NCBI GenBank assembly: GCA_017994835.1
Contig: JAGOKC010000019.1
Coordinates: 1 to 33,092, forward strand
Reading direction: 5' to 3'
DNA from: Aquabacterium sp.
Lineage (GTDB): Bacteria > Pseudomonadota > Gammaproteobacteria > Burkholderiales > Burkholderiaceae_C
Length of the DNA: 33,092 nucleotides
In this document: in pieces, positions 1-8,837 of the stretch
How the letters are laid out: every line of letters begins with the position of its first letter
Position numbering within the stretch: position 1 is the first letter of the stretch
Notes under the pieces: model-generated
The model's input: the letters and a program-made list of their open reading frames with translations, nothing else
Databases searched by the model: none
What the model was told of the DNA's origin: nothing
Position numbers and translations under genes: made by a program

Positions 1-413
1 TCAGCCTGTTCGCCAAGATGGGCGCGGTGTGCGATGTGTACGACGCCATCACCTCCAACCGACCTTACAAGACGGGTTGGGATCCGGCCGAGTCGCTCAT
101 GAAAATGGCCACCTGGACCAAGGAAGGGCATTTTGACGAACGCGTGTTCCAGGCCTTCGTCAAGAGCATGGGCATCTATCCGACGGGCTCACTGGTGAAG
201 CTGCAGTCTGGTCGCCTGGCTGTGGTGGTGGAGCAGGGCAAGGGGTCCTTGCTCTCGCCCATCGTGCGGGTGTTCTTTTCCACCAAGTCCAACCAGCCCA
301 TTCCGGTCGAGCTGATTGACCTGAGCAAGTCGGTGGACCAGATCGTGGCGCGCGAATCCAAGAGCCAGTGGGGTTTCCAGAACCTCGATCAGCTCTGGCA
401 GCAGGTCGGTTGA
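1..413 (+). CDS. HD-GYP domain cyclic-di-GMP phosphodiesterase, 3' end only
   Basis: The reading frame is open from the left edge of the window (frame of base 3), so the start lies outside. The visible 136 or so residues begin in the last helices of an HD-GYP domain: the stretch VCDVYDAITSNRPYK is the classic end of that domain, which hydrolyses cyclic-di-GMP in the cytoplasm. About 90 residues follow with no obvious second domain, as is common at the C terminus of stand-alone HD-GYP proteins. The HD and GYP motifs themselves are not in the window, so activity cannot be judged. A second c-di-GMP protein lies at 3601-6942 on the other strand. The family call is firm; the exact role is unknown. 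Confidence 0.85.
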   Translation, partial: SLFAKMGAVCDVYDAITSNRPYKTGWDPAESLMKMATWTKEGHFDERVFQAFVKSMGIYPTGSLVKLQSGRLAVVVEQGKGSLLSPIVRVFFSTKSNQPIPVELIDLSKSVDQIVARESKSQWGFQNLDQLWQQVG

Positions 414-486
414 TCGCAGGCCGAGTGCATCCTATGGCATCCTGAGATCACTGCCATCGTTGTGGCAGGTGGTCGGAGGTGCCCTG

Positions 487-1869
487 TTGAAGCCCGTACT
501 TTTGTTTTTCATCGGTTTGACCGTCAGCAGCGCGGCTATCGCGGCACGTCTGGACGACTTGTTTCTGCAAGCCGATCGCGGCACATTTTTTGTGGAAGCC
601 CACGCTGCTGCAGCCTTGGGGGACGCCGACGCCCTTTTTCTGTTGGGTAAGGCCTATCACTTGGGCAAGGGTGTGGCCGCCGATGAAGACCAAGCGCGTG
701 ATTACTACGAGCAGGCGCGGACCAAAGGGTCGGCGCGAGCCAGCCACAACCTGGGTCTGATCGAGTTGGACCACGGCAATCGGGAGGCGGCCATCGTTTT
801 GTTGAACGAGGCGCTGGAACGCGGGCTGACCATGCCCACGTTGTACAACTTGGGGCGTGCCCACAGTCCTCCTGATCAGGCCTATGCCTTCCATCTTCGC
901 GAGCCCATAGACAGCGCGGTTCGTTCAGGTGACTACTTCACCCGCGCTCACGCCGCTCAGCCGAACATGGATTACATCTTTCAGGCATCGCGCGAGTATT
1001 TGCGTGCTTATCAATTCGCTCAGCACGCATCTTCGGCAGACATGGATGGGCTCGACTTGTCATCCATGAGGGCGCGGGCCGCCGAGTGGCTGCAAAAGGG
1101 GATTGAGCAGGATCACGGACCGTCCTGGACCAACTATGGTGCGCTGCTTCTGATGGACGGCGATGACGCTGGTGCGTATGCGGCTTTCGAGAAGGGCGCG
1201 GCTCACCAAATTGCCGTGGCACACCACCACCTGGCGAAGATGGTTGAACGTGGTCAGGGGCCAGCCCTCCAGGAGGGGGTCAATGCGCGCGAGAAAGCCT
1301 TGTTTCATCACGAGCAAGCAGTCCTGCTCGGGGTGGAGGCGTCACGCTCGTCTGTGAGAACATTGCTGGTTGAGCAACTGATGAGTGAAACCGATCTCAA
1401 GGCGTTGGAACGTGGCATTGAGCGGCTTGACGCCCTTCGAGGTGAAGAAGCGGACTTTGCCGAATCGGTGACCTCACCACGTGCGCGCCTGGCGTGGGGC
1501 CGATTTCTGGAGCGCAATCGGCAGCAAGCTCAACGCCTGCCCAAGCGTACGGCGGTCGTGCGAACATGCGGGTTCGGGTGGAATGAGCCACATGGCTCAG
1601 CGTACAACGTCCACTACAACACGTCGTGGCGGCTGGTGGCCTACTCATCGCTCGATGATTCGGAGCCGATGGGCATCGAGGGGAGGGTCAGCAAAAGTGG
1701 CTGCATTGCCACCCGAGCGCTGCCCGCGCGTGTTCTCAAGTTGTTGGATGAAGGGGCTGTGTTGGCCTTGCGTTTTCCAAACTACACCCTGCCCCTGCGT
1801 TGGTTTGACACGAGCAAGGGTATTGAGTTGAGGGTGTCGCCCGTGGAAACACCGATCCCCTCCTTTTGA
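487..1869 (+). CDS. Secreted Sel1/TPR-repeat protein with an unrecognised C-terminal domain
   Basis: I chose the TTG at 487 because GGAGGT at 475-480 sits six bases before it and because the product then begins with a clean signal peptide (MKPVLLFFIGLTVSSAAIAA). A TTG at 460 in the same frame would place the ribosome site inside the gene. The product is 460 residues. After the signal, residues of the type GDADALFLLGKAYHLGKGV and ASHNLGLIELDHGN are Sel1-like (TPR-type) helical repeats, a protein-interaction fold; more divergent repeats run to about residue 330. The last 110 residues contain two cysteines (in TCGFGW and SGCIATRAL) and look like a separate beta-rich domain that I do not recognise. 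Likely periplasmic. It follows the HD-GYP gene on the same strand after 73 bases. Function unknown. Confidence 0.75.
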   Translation: MKPVLLFFIGLTVSSAAIAARLDDLFLQADRGTFFVEAHAAAALGDADALFLLGKAYHLGKGVAADEDQARDYYEQARTKGSARASHNLGLIELDHGNREAAIVLLNEALERGLTMPTLYNLGRAHSPPDQAYAFHLREPIDSAVRSGDYFTRAHAAQPNMDYIFQASREYLRAYQFAQHASSADMDGLDLSSMRARAAEWLQKGIEQDHGPSWTNYGALLLMDGDDAGAYAAFEKGAAHQIAVAHHHLAKMVERGQGPALQEGVNAREKALFHHEQAVLLGVEASRSSVRTLLVEQLMSETDLKALERGIERLDALRGEEADFAESVTSPRARLAWGRFLERNRQQAQRLPKRTAVVRTCGFGWNEPHGSAYNVHYNTSWRLVAYSSLDDSEPMGIEGRVSKSGCIATRALPARVLKLLDEGAVLALRFPNYTLPLRWFDTSKGIELRVSPVETPIPSF

Positions 1870-1916
1870 GCGCGGCGGGCTTGAAGCCTTTGAACTGGTG
1901 ACTCTCGCGCTCTTTG

Positions 1917-3542
1917 TCACTGGTTCGACAGGCTCAGGCCCGCGTGCTCACGCAGCGGATGGAAATGCACCTGCGGATGACGCTCGGACGTCAGGCGCAG
2001 GTCATAGGCCGAGGTCATCATGTAGGCCAGGGTGTCGGCCGCGTCCAGCGCCAGTTTCGAGGCGTTTTCGTCGCAGAACTTCTTCATGGCCTCAGGCGTA
2101 TCGGCCGTGATCCAGCGTGCGCCCACAAACCGGCAGGGCATCAGGCGGATATCCACGCTGTACTCGGCCTTCAGGCGGTGCTGCACCACTTCGAACTGCA
2201 ACTGACCGACCGCGCCCAGCAGCATGGAGCCACCCACCTCGGGCCGGAACACCTGAATCGCGCCTTCTTCGCCCAATTGCATCAAACCTGCCTGCAACTG
2301 TTTCGATTTCATCGGATTGGCCAGCTCCACCGTCTGGAACAGCTCGGGCGCAAAGAAGGGCAGGCCGGTGTACTGCAGGGTGATGCCATCGGTGATGGTG
2401 TCGCCCAACTGCACGCCGCCGTGCGTGGTGAAGCCGATGATGTCGCCGGCAAAGGCCTCGTCCACCGCCTCGCGACGCTGCGACAGGAACGTCACCACCG
2501 AGGTCGGACGCAGCTCCTTGCCCGAGCGCTGCACCTTCAGCTTCATGCCCGGCGTGTACTTGCCCGAGCACACGCGCACAAACGCGATGCGGTCGCGGTG
2601 CGACGGGTCCATGTTGGCCTGCACCTTGAACACCACGCCGGAGAAGTTCGCCATGTCCGGGGCGATCTCCTTGTGCGAGCCGTCTTTTTCGGTGCTGAAA
2701 CGCGGGCGTGGCGCGGGGGCCAGGTCCACCAGCGCGTCAAGCACCTCTTGCACCCCAAAGTTGTTCACGGCCGAGCCGAAGAACACCGGGGTTTGCTTGG
2801 CCGCCAGGAACAGTTCCAGGTCGAAGGCCGGGGCGGCCTCGGCCATCAGCGCCATGTTGGCCTCGGCCAGCTCCCACTCGTGACCGAAGCGGGCGTGCAG
2901 CTTGTCGCGCTCGTTCAATGACACGGTCTCGTCTTCACCGCCACGCTTGTCGGCTCCGGCATCGAACAGGCGCATCGACTGCGTGCGCAGGTTGACGATG
3001 CCGCCAAACTGCTTGCCCTGGCCTACCGGCCACGTCATCGGCACGCAGGGCATGCCCAGCTCCTGCTCGACTTCGTCCAGCAATTCGAGGGGGTCGCGGC
3101 CTTCGCGGTCCATCTTGTTCACAAAGGTGATGATGGGCGTGTCGCGCTGGCGGCAGACCTCGATCAGGCGCTTGGTCTGCGCTTCCACGCCGTTGGCCGC
3201 GTCGATCACCATCAGCGCCGAGTCCACCGCCGTCAGCACGCGGTAGGTGTCTTCCGAGAAGTCCTTGTGGCCGGGGGTGTCGAGCAGGTTGACCACGTGT
3301 TCGCGGTAGAGCATCTGCATCACCGACGATGCCACCGAGATGCCGCGCTGCTTTTCGATCTCCATCCAGTCGGACGTGGCATGGCGCGAGGCCTTGCGAC
3401 CCTTGACGGCACCGGCAATGTGAATCGCGCCCGAAAACAGCAGCAGCTTTTCCGTCAGCGTGGTTTTACCCGCATCAGGGTGGGAAATGATCGCAAAAGT
3501 GCGACGGCGGCGGGTTTCAGGGGCAAAAACTGAGGTGGTCAC
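1917..3542 (-). CDS. prfC: Peptide chain release factor 3
   Basis: A translational GTPase that removes RF1/RF2 from the ribosome after termination. The 541 residues match RF3 end to end, slightly longer than the roughly 530 usual. Visible motifs are G1 SHPDAGKTT (about residues 20-28), KQRGISVASSVMQ (switch I), DTPGHKDFSEDTYR (G3) and NKMDREG (G4). Family landmarks further on include VFKVQANMDPSHRDR and EEGAIQVFRP. The start is GTG at 3542, with GGAG about ten bases upstream. It lies downstream of the GGDEF-EAL gene on the same strand with 58 bases between them, and converges with the Sel1 gene across 47 bases in which I see no clear terminator. Confidence 0.97.
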   Translation of the reverse strand: MTTSVFAPETRRRRTFAIISHPDAGKTTLTEKLLLFSGAIHIAGAVKGRKASRHATSDWMEIEKQRGISVASSVMQMLYREHVVNLLDTPGHKDFSEDTYRVLTAVDSALMVIDAANGVEAQTKRLIEVCRQRDTPIITFVNKMDREGRDPLELLDEVEQELGMPCVPMTWPVGQGKQFGGIVNLRTQSMRLFDAGADKRGGEDETVSLNERDKLHARFGHEWELAEANMALMAEAAPAFDLELFLAAKQTPVFFGSAVNNFGVQEVLDALVDLAPAPRPRFSTEKDGSHKEIAPDMANFSGVVFKVQANMDPSHRDRIAFVRVCSGKYTPGMKLKVQRSGKELRPTSVVTFLSQRREAVDEAFAGDIIGFTTHGGVQLGDTITDGITLQYTGLPFFAPELFQTVELANPMKSKQLQAGLMQLGEEGAIQVFRPEVGGSMLLGAVGQLQFEVVQHRLKAEYSVDIRLMPCRFVGARWITADTPEAMKKFCDENASKLALDAADTLAYMMTSAYDLRLTSERHPQVHFHPLREHAGLSLSNQ

Positions 3543-3600
3543 AGCAGGCAGACTCCGGCGAAGCCCGACATGCTAGCCGATTCGCCTCCGCAGGTCACCC

Positions 3601-6600
3601 TCACTCGGTCAGGCCAAGCAGCCGCCCCAACGGTTCCGGGCGGTGAATGAGATAGCCCTGGGCAAAGTCCACACCCAGTCCCAGCAGCTCCTGCAAGATG
3701 GGATCGTCTTCGACAAACTCGCCCACCGTCTTGAGCCCCATCACCCGGGCCACGTCGCAGAAGCAGCGCACGGCGGCGCGGTCGAGCGGGTCGTTCACCA
3801 CGTCCTTGATGAACTGACCGTCGATCTTCAGGTAATCCACCTGCAGCGCCTTGAGGTAGCCGAACGACGACGAGCCCGCGCCAAAATCGTCAAGCGCCAG
3901 GCGCATGCCCAGGCGTCGCATGTCCTGCACAAAAGTGCCCGTTTCAGCCAGTTTGGTGATGGCGGCGGTCTCGGTGATCTCGAAACACAGCTTGCTCAGG
4001 TCCACTGGCTGATTTTCGATCAGGTCGAGCAGATAGCGCTGAAAAGCCGGGTCCGAGATGGACTGCCCCGACAGGTTCACCGCCAGGGTGTGCACCGCAT
4101 CGAGCGCCGGATGGCGCGAGGCCAGCAGGTCGAACACATGGCGCACCACCCAGCGGTCAATGCGCGAGGCGAGCTGAAAACGCTCGGCGGCCGGCAAAAA
4201 CGCCCCCGGCGGGATGATGCTGCCGTCGTGATCCTGCAGGCGGATCAACACCTCGCAGCGCAGCCCCTCGCCATTGGGTTGAATCGGGACAATGCGCTGG
4301 CCGTAGAGCACGAAACGGTCTTCGTCGAGCGCCTGCTCCAGACGGGTGGCCCACTGCATCTCGCCCTTGCGGGTGTGCATGCTCTGGTCGGTGTCAAACC
4401 ACACGTGCACGCGGTTGCGACCGGCCTCCTTGGCGGCATAGCACGAGGTGTCGGCAGCCTGCATGACGGCATCGTGGTGGCTCCAGCGCTTGTCCACCGG
4501 CACCAGACCGATGCTGGTGCCGATGCGAAAACGTCGCCCTTCGTGGATGAAGCGGAACTCCTCCATCTGGTCGCAGATCTTTTGCGCCACGCGCTCGGCC
4601 TGGGCCACGCTGCAATGCTCCAGGATCACGCCAAACTCATCGCCACCCAGGCGCGCCAGCGTGTCGCGCGAGCGCACGCAACTCAGCAGCATTTCCGTGA
4701 CCTGGCGCAGCAACAGATCGCCCACCGCATGGCCGCAGGCGTCGTTGACCAGCTTGAACTGGTCCAGGTCGATGTACATCAGCGCGTGCTCGCTGTCGCG
4801 TTGCAGGCTGTCGCTCAGGGCGCGCTGCAATCGCGACTCGAACTCGCTGCGGTTGGCCAGACCGGTCAGCTCGTCGTGGGTGGCCCGGAAGCTCATCTCG
4901 TGACCCATGCGACGCTGCTCCGTCACGTCGCGGAACACCAGCACCACGCCCAGCACCTGGCCCTGTGCATCGCGAATCGGGGCCACCGAATCCTCGATGC
5001 CGTAAGGCGTGCCGTTGCGTGAGATCAACTGGGTGAGCTTGGCCGGGTCGTCGATCAGGTCATCGCAGAGGCAGCGACTGACCGGACACATCTCGGGCTG
5101 GCCGGTGGCCTCGTCCACGATGCGGAACACCTCGCTCAAGGGTTCGCCGCAGGCCTCGGCATTGCCCCAGCCGGTCATGCGTTCGGCCACCGGGTTGAGC
5201 CACTGCACGCGGCCGCGTGCATCGGTGGTGATGACGGCATCGCCAATCGAGTGCAGCGTCACCCGCAGCAACTCGTGCTTCTCGGCCAGCTCGCGCTCCA
5301 TGCGCTTGCGGTCGGTCACATCGTAGCTGGTGCCCAGCATGCGCAGCGGTCGGCCTGCATCGTCATAGAAAACGGTTGCGCTGGCGTTCACATCGTGGAT
5401 GCGGCCATCGCCGTGCGCGATGCGGAAATCAAAATTCATGGGCCGACCCGTGGTGACGGCCTGCTTCATTTCGCGCTCGCACAGGGCCACGTCGTCGGGG
5501 TGCACGCAGCGGCGCAGGTCTTCGATGTGACCCTCGAAGGTCTCGGGGCACACGCCGAAGATCTGGAACATCATCTCGTTCCAGTTCAGCTTCTGCGTGA
5601 GCAGGTCCAGCTCCCAGATGCCGATGCCGTTGACCTGTGTCGCCAGAGCCAGGCGCTCCTGGTTGTCCTGCAGGGCGGCCTCCACAGCGTGCTTTTCGGT
5701 GACGTCCTCCAGTACGGCGAGGGATCGCAGCGGGTGCCCTTGCTCGTCGCGCTCCATGGTGGCGGACAGCAGCACGTCGATCAGGGTGCCGTCCTTGCGC
5801 ACCATCTGGTATTCGATGAGGTCGCAGCGCCCTTCGTGCAGGTATTTGGGCAGCACCACATTGCGTGCGTAGGCGTGCGAATCGGGCGTGAGGAACTCGG
5901 CCGAATTGCGCCCGATCACTTCACTGCGCGCATAACCCATCTTGGCCAGCCACGTGTCGCTGACGCTGAGCAGACGGCCTTGCGCGTCGATGGAGTGCAG
6001 CATCGCTGGCGTCGATTCGTACAGCGAGCGCAACCGCGTCTGACTCTCCTTCAACGAGCGTTCGGTGAGCTTGCGCTCGGTGACATCGCGCCCCACCGAG
6101 TGCACCGCCCACACCCGGCCTTGCTCGTCGCACAAGGGGTGGTGGGTCCAACTGGTCCAGTGCGCATGACCATCGTGCCCCTGGTGGCGCACTTCGCTGC
6201 CCAGCACCAGACGGTGGGCGCACACCGCCGACACCTGTGAGGCCACGGCCTCGCGATCGGCCTCAGGCAGGTGTTCGTACAGGCTGGTGCCCAGCAGGGC
6301 CTCGGCTGGGCGTCCGGTGCGTGCGGCGAAAGCCCGGTTCACGAAAGTCAGGCACCCTTCCGGGGTGGCCAGGCTGATCTGGTCGGTCTGGCTCTCGACA
6401 ATGGCGCGGTAGCTGACAAGCTCGCTCGGGGCCAGGTCGGCCGACGCTGATTCGGGCGGATGGCTGTGCGCCAACGCCAGTCCCACGGAATGGGCGAGCG
6501 CGCTGAACTGGGCCTGGGTGGCGGCATCGAGTTCGCGTGGCTGGGTGTCCATCACGCACAAGGTGCCGACGGGTTGCCCGTCCGGGCGGTGCAAGGTGAT

Positions 6601-6942
6601 GCCTGCATAAAAACGGATGCCTGCCGGGCCGCTGGCCAGCAGATCGTCGCGCCAATGCGGGGTGTGGGCCACGTCTGACACCCGCAGCAGGCCGACGTGA
6701 TTCAGGGTCTCGATGGTCCAGGCCAGATGCGGCAGGGCCGCGCCTGATTCGCCCAGCCCCACTTGGGCCACCAGCTGCTGACGCAGGGGGGTGACCAGGC
6801 TGATGAGGGCCATCGGGGTCTGGCACAGGGTGGCAGCCAGGGCCGCCAAAGCGGTGAAGACTGCCTCGGGCGCAGCCGATGGCCCCACGGCCATCGCTGG
6901 CGTGTGAACCTGATCCGGAAGCTGATTCGCATGCGTGTCCAT
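3601..6942 (-). CDS. GAF-PAS-GGDEF-EAL cyclic-di-GMP signalling protein
   Basis: A cytoplasmic multi-sensor protein of 1113 residues with no membrane segment. Approximate domain order: GAF (25-160), four PAS/PAC units (170-290, 295-415, 420-545, 550-680), GGDEF (690-855) and EAL (865-1105). The GGDEF motif is intact (LARLGGDEFGVIL), and an RSRD inhibitory I-site stands five residues before it, so cyclase activity with product feedback is plausible. The EAL domain has EVLIRL in place of EAL-type ExLxR, and keeps NLSG, EITET, DDFGAG, YLKIDG and QGYL, so the phosphodiesterase residues look usable. Which activity dominates cannot be read from sequence. The start is uncertain by one codon: ATG at 6942 is preferred, with GTG at 6945 directly before it and no strong ribosome site for either. 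Divergent from ahcY. Confidence 0.95.
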   Translation of the reverse strand: MDTHANQLPDQVHTPAMAVGPSAAPEAVFTALAALAATLCQTPMALISLVTPLRQQLVAQVGLGESGAALPHLAWTIETLNHVGLLRVSDVAHTPHWRDDLLASGPAGIRFYAGITLHRPDGQPVGTLCVMDTQPRELDAATQAQFSALAHSVGLALAHSHPPESASADLAPSELVSYRAIVESQTDQISLATPEGCLTFVNRAFAARTGRPAEALLGTSLYEHLPEADREAVASQVSAVCAHRLVLGSEVRHQGHDGHAHWTSWTHHPLCDEQGRVWAVHSVGRDVTERKLTERSLKESQTRLRSLYESTPAMLHSIDAQGRLLSVSDTWLAKMGYARSEVIGRNSAEFLTPDSHAYARNVVLPKYLHEGRCDLIEYQMVRKDGTLIDVLLSATMERDEQGHPLRSLAVLEDVTEKHAVEAALQDNQERLALATQVNGIGIWELDLLTQKLNWNEMMFQIFGVCPETFEGHIEDLRRCVHPDDVALCEREMKQAVTTGRPMNFDFRIAHGDGRIHDVNASATVFYDDAGRPLRMLGTSYDVTDRKRMERELAEKHELLRVTLHSIGDAVITTDARGRVQWLNPVAERMTGWGNAEACGEPLSEVFRIVDEATGQPEMCPVSRCLCDDLIDDPAKLTQLISRNGTPYGIEDSVAPIRDAQGQVLGVVLVFRDVTEQRRMGHEMSFRATHDELTGLANRSEFESRLQRALSDSLQRDSEHALMYIDLDQFKLVNDACGHAVGDLLLRQVTEMLLSCVRSRDTLARLGGDEFGVILEHCSVAQAERVAQKICDQMEEFRFIHEGRRFRIGTSIGLVPVDKRWSHHDAVMQAADTSCYAAKEAGRNRVHVWFDTDQSMHTRKGEMQWATRLEQALDEDRFVLYGQRIVPIQPNGEGLRCEVLIRLQDHDGSIIPPGAFLPAAERFQLASRIDRWVVRHVFDLLASRHPALDAVHTLAVNLSGQSISDPAFQRYLLDLIENQPVDLSKLCFEITETAAITKLAETGTFVQDMRRLGMRLALDDFGAGSSSFGYLKALQVDYLKIDGQFIKDVVNDPLDRAAVRCFCDVARVMGLKTVGEFVEDDPILQELLGLGVDFAQGYLIHRPEPLGRLLGLTE

Positions 6943-7034
6943 CACATGCCATGTTAGTCGCGTCGTGGCATGTTCCCGTTGGTGTCTGCCCGAAGTGAAT
7001 CCGGAAAATCGCTGTCACACGGGGTCAACCGGAT

Positions 7035-7061
7035 GCAAAACCGCTGCAAAGGCGGTTTTGC
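7035..7061. promoter_or_regulatory. Perfect 10-bp inverted repeat in the divergent GGDEF-EAL / ahcY promoter region
   Basis: GCAAAACCGC at 7035-7044 and its exact complement GCGGTTTTGC at 7052-7061 flank a 7-base spacer. The repeat lies about 35 bases before the likely -10 box of ahcY and 90 bases before the start of the minus-strand gene. It could be a regulator-binding site or a hairpin in the leader of the minus-strand transcript. No true T-tract follows on either strand, so a terminator is less likely. Confidence 0.5.
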
Positions 7062-7074
7062 CACCAAAAAACCA

Positions 7075-7103
7075 CCGCGTCACCGGCGCGCTCGCTTTAT
7101 ACT
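7075..7103 (+). promoter_or_regulatory. Candidate ahcY promoter
   Basis: TATACT at 7098-7103 is a good sigma-70 -10 box. The corresponding -35 position (about 7075-7080, CCGCGT) is poor. It places the start of transcription near 7110, just before the first helix of the SAH riboswitch at 7113, which is where the promoter should be. Confidence 0.5.
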
Positions 7104-7112
7104 GATTGCCGC

Positions 7113-7210
7113 TTTCGAGGAGCGTTGCAAGGTCCGCCACGGATCCCAGGCTCGAAAGACACGACTTTTGCAACGGCGCTCACCCGCATGTGTCCCGCTG
7201 GGTGAGTGCC
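7113..7210 (+). ncRNA. S-adenosylhomocysteine (SAH) riboswitch with expression platform
   Basis: The aptamer (7113-7185) carries the conserved SAH riboswitch core: CGAGGAGCGTTGCAA at 7116-7130, CCAGGCTCG at 7146-7154 and GCAACGGCGCTCACCC at 7170-7185. TTCGAG at 7114-7119 pairs with CTCGAA at 7151-7156, and AGCG/TTGC at 7121-7128 pair with CGCT/GCAA near 7170-7180. This RNA class is known to sense SAH and raise ahcY expression. A second pairing is visible: GGCGCTCACCC (7175-7185) can form eleven pairs, one of them G-U, with GGGTGAGTGCC (7200-7210). That would break the aptamer, and a T5 tract follows at 7215-7219. I infer an OFF hairpin without SAH and ON with SAH. Confidence 0.92.
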
Positions 7211-7273
7211 ATCTCGTTTTTCTGCCTGCCCGGCGGCGCACAGCGGCTTCTGCCTGTTGAAGGAGCTCTGTCC

Positions 7274-8716
7274 ATGTCTGCCGCCCACCTCATCACTGAA
7301 CACCAAGGCGTGCCCTGCGCCATCGCCGATCTGTCCCTGGCTGCTTGGGGCCGCAAGGAACTGAAAATCGCCGAAAGCGAGATGCCCGCCCTGATGGCCA
7401 TCCGCGAGGAATACGCCCCCAAGCAGATCCTCAAGGGTGCGCGCATCACCGGCTCGCTGCACATGACCATCCAGACCGGCGTGCTGGTCGAGACCCTGCA
7501 AGCCCTGGGTGCCGAAGTGCGCTGGGCCTCGTGCAACATCTTCTCGACGCAAGACCACGCCGCCGCTGCCCTGGTTGAAGCTGGCACCCCGGTGTTTGCC
7601 TACAAGGGCGAGTCGCTGGAAGACTACTGGGACTACACCCACCGCATCTTCGACTTCGGGCCCAAGGGTTCGGAAGGCGAAGGCCCCAACATGATCCTGG
7701 ACGACGGCGGCGATGCCACGCTGCTGATGCACCTGGGCAAGCGCGCCGAGAAGGATCTTGGCGTCCTGGCCCATCCCACCAGCGAAGAAGAGCGCATTCT
7801 CTATGCCTCGATCAAGGCCAAGCTGCTGGAGGACAGTACCTGGTACACCCGCAAGGCCGCCCAGATCATCGGCGTGACCGAAGAAACCACCACCGGCGTG
7901 CACCGCCTGAACGAAATGAGCGCCAAGGGCACCTTGCTGTTCCGCGCCATCAACGTGAACGACTCGGTGACCAAGTCCAAGTTCGACAACCTGTACGGTT
8001 GCCGTGAATCGCTGGTCGATGGCATCAAGCGCGCCACCGACGTGATGATCGCTGGCAAGGTCGCCGTGGTTGCCGGTTACGGTGACGTCGGCAAGGGCTC
8101 GGCCCAGGCCCTGCGTGCCCTGAGCGCCCAGGTCTGGGTGACCGAGATCGACCCCATCAACGCCCTGCAGGCCGCGATGGAAGGCTACCGCGTGGTGACG
8201 ATGGACTGGGCTGCCGACAAGGCCGACATCTTCGTGACCACGACCGGCAACCGCGACGTGATCACCTTCGAGCACATGGCGGCGATGAAGAACAATGCCA
8301 TCGTCTGCAACATCGGTCACTTCGACAACGAAATCCAGGTCGCCAAGCTGGAAGAGAAGTGCCAGTGGGAAGAGATCAAGCCCCAGGTCGATCACGTCAT
8401 CTTCCCCGATGGCAAGCGCATCATCCTGCTGGCCAAGGGCCGTCTGGTGAACCTGGGCTGCGGCACGGGTCACCCCAGCTATGTGATGTCGTCGAGCTTT
8501 GCCAACCAGACCATCGCCCAGATCGAGCTGTTCGCCCACCAGGACGCCTACGACATCGGCAAGGTCTATGTGCTGCCCAAGCACCTGGACGAGAAAGTGG
8601 CCCGCCTGCAGCTGACCACACTCAACGCCCAGCTCACCGAGCTGAGCGACGAGCAGGCCGCTTACATTGGCGTGCCGAAGCAGGGCCCTTACAAGCCTGA
8701 CACATACCGTTATTGA
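7274..8716 (+). CDS. ahcY: Adenosylhomocysteinase (S-adenosyl-L-homocysteine hydrolase)
   Basis: Splits SAH, the by-product of methyltransferases, into homocysteine and adenosine in the cytoplasm, with a bound NAD. The 480 residues are the usual bacterial length. Visible motifs are the NAD loop GYGDVGKG (268-275), [13 protein letters not shown] (substrate and catalytic lysine region), [21 protein letters not shown] and the invariant C terminus KPDTYRY. ATG at 7274 is chosen because AGGAG stands eight bases upstream and the protein then starts as the family does; the frame is open further upstream but runs through the riboswitch. The gene is controlled by the SAH riboswitch, and is followed by tlyA and metF in the same direction, a methyl-cycle context. 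Confidence 0.98.
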   Translation: MSAAHLITEHQGVPCAIADLSLAAWGRKELKIAESEMPALMAIREEYAPKQILKGARITGSLHMTIQTGVLVETLQALGAEVRWASCNIFSTQDHAAAALVEAGTPVFAYKGESLEDYWDYTHRIFDFGPKGSEGEGPNMILDDGGDATLLMHLGKRAEKDLGVLAHPTSEEERILYASIKAKLLEDSTWYTRKAAQIIGVTEETTTGVHRLNEMSAKGTLLFRAINVNDSVTKSKFDNLYGCRESLVDGIKRATDVMIAGKVAVVAGYGDVGKGSAQALRALSAQVWVTEIDPINALQAAMEGYRVVTMDWAADKADIFVTTTGNRDVITFEHMAAMKNNAIVCNIGHFDNEIQVAKLEEKCQWEEIKPQVDHVIFPDGKRIILLAKGRLVNLGCGTGHPSYVMSSSFANQTIAQIELFAHQDAYDIGKVYVLPKHLDEKVARLQLTTLNAQLTELSDEQAAYIGVPKQGPYKPDTYRY

Positions 8717-8719
8717 TCT

Positions 8720-8783
8720 CCCCCCTACCGCCTTCGGCGGCCCCCCTCTCCGGGGGGCACCGCCAGCGGCCCGGCGAAGCCGG
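8720..8783 (+). repeat. Hairpin-rich intergenic element after ahcY, probably a dispersed palindromic repeat
   Basis: Three perfect hairpins follow each other closely: CCGCC/GGCGG (8728-8740, loop TTC), CCCCCC/GGGGGG (8741-8757, loop TCTCC) and CCGGC/GCCGG (8771-8783, loop GAA). Similar chains of small GC hairpins are, as far as I recall, common dispersed elements in Comamonadaceae genomes. Only one copy is in this window, so repetition is not shown here. It could also protect the ahcY mRNA 3' end. Confidence 0.5.
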
Positions 8784-8800
8784 TTCCGCAGCGGTTGCTG

Positions 8801-8825
8801 GGTCTCGGGTAACCGAGGCCGTTTT
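8801..8825 (+). terminator. Terminator-like hairpin between ahcY and tlyA
   Basis: GGTCTCGG (8801-8808) pairs with CCGAGGCC (8813-8820), with one G-U pair, across the GNRA-type tetraloop GTAA, and is followed by GTTTT. The short T run suggests partial termination. It ends thirteen bases before the tlyA ATG, so it would also lie in the tlyA leader. Confidence 0.5.
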
Positions 8826-8837
8826 ACTGGAATCACC

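Noticed and set aside
3643-5022. Long plus-strand open frame (459 codons) opposite the GGDEF-EAL gene
   Set aside because: Antisense shadow of a GC-rich gene; His/Gln/Val-rich composition, no family pattern and no ribosome site, while the minus strand has clear domain motifs.
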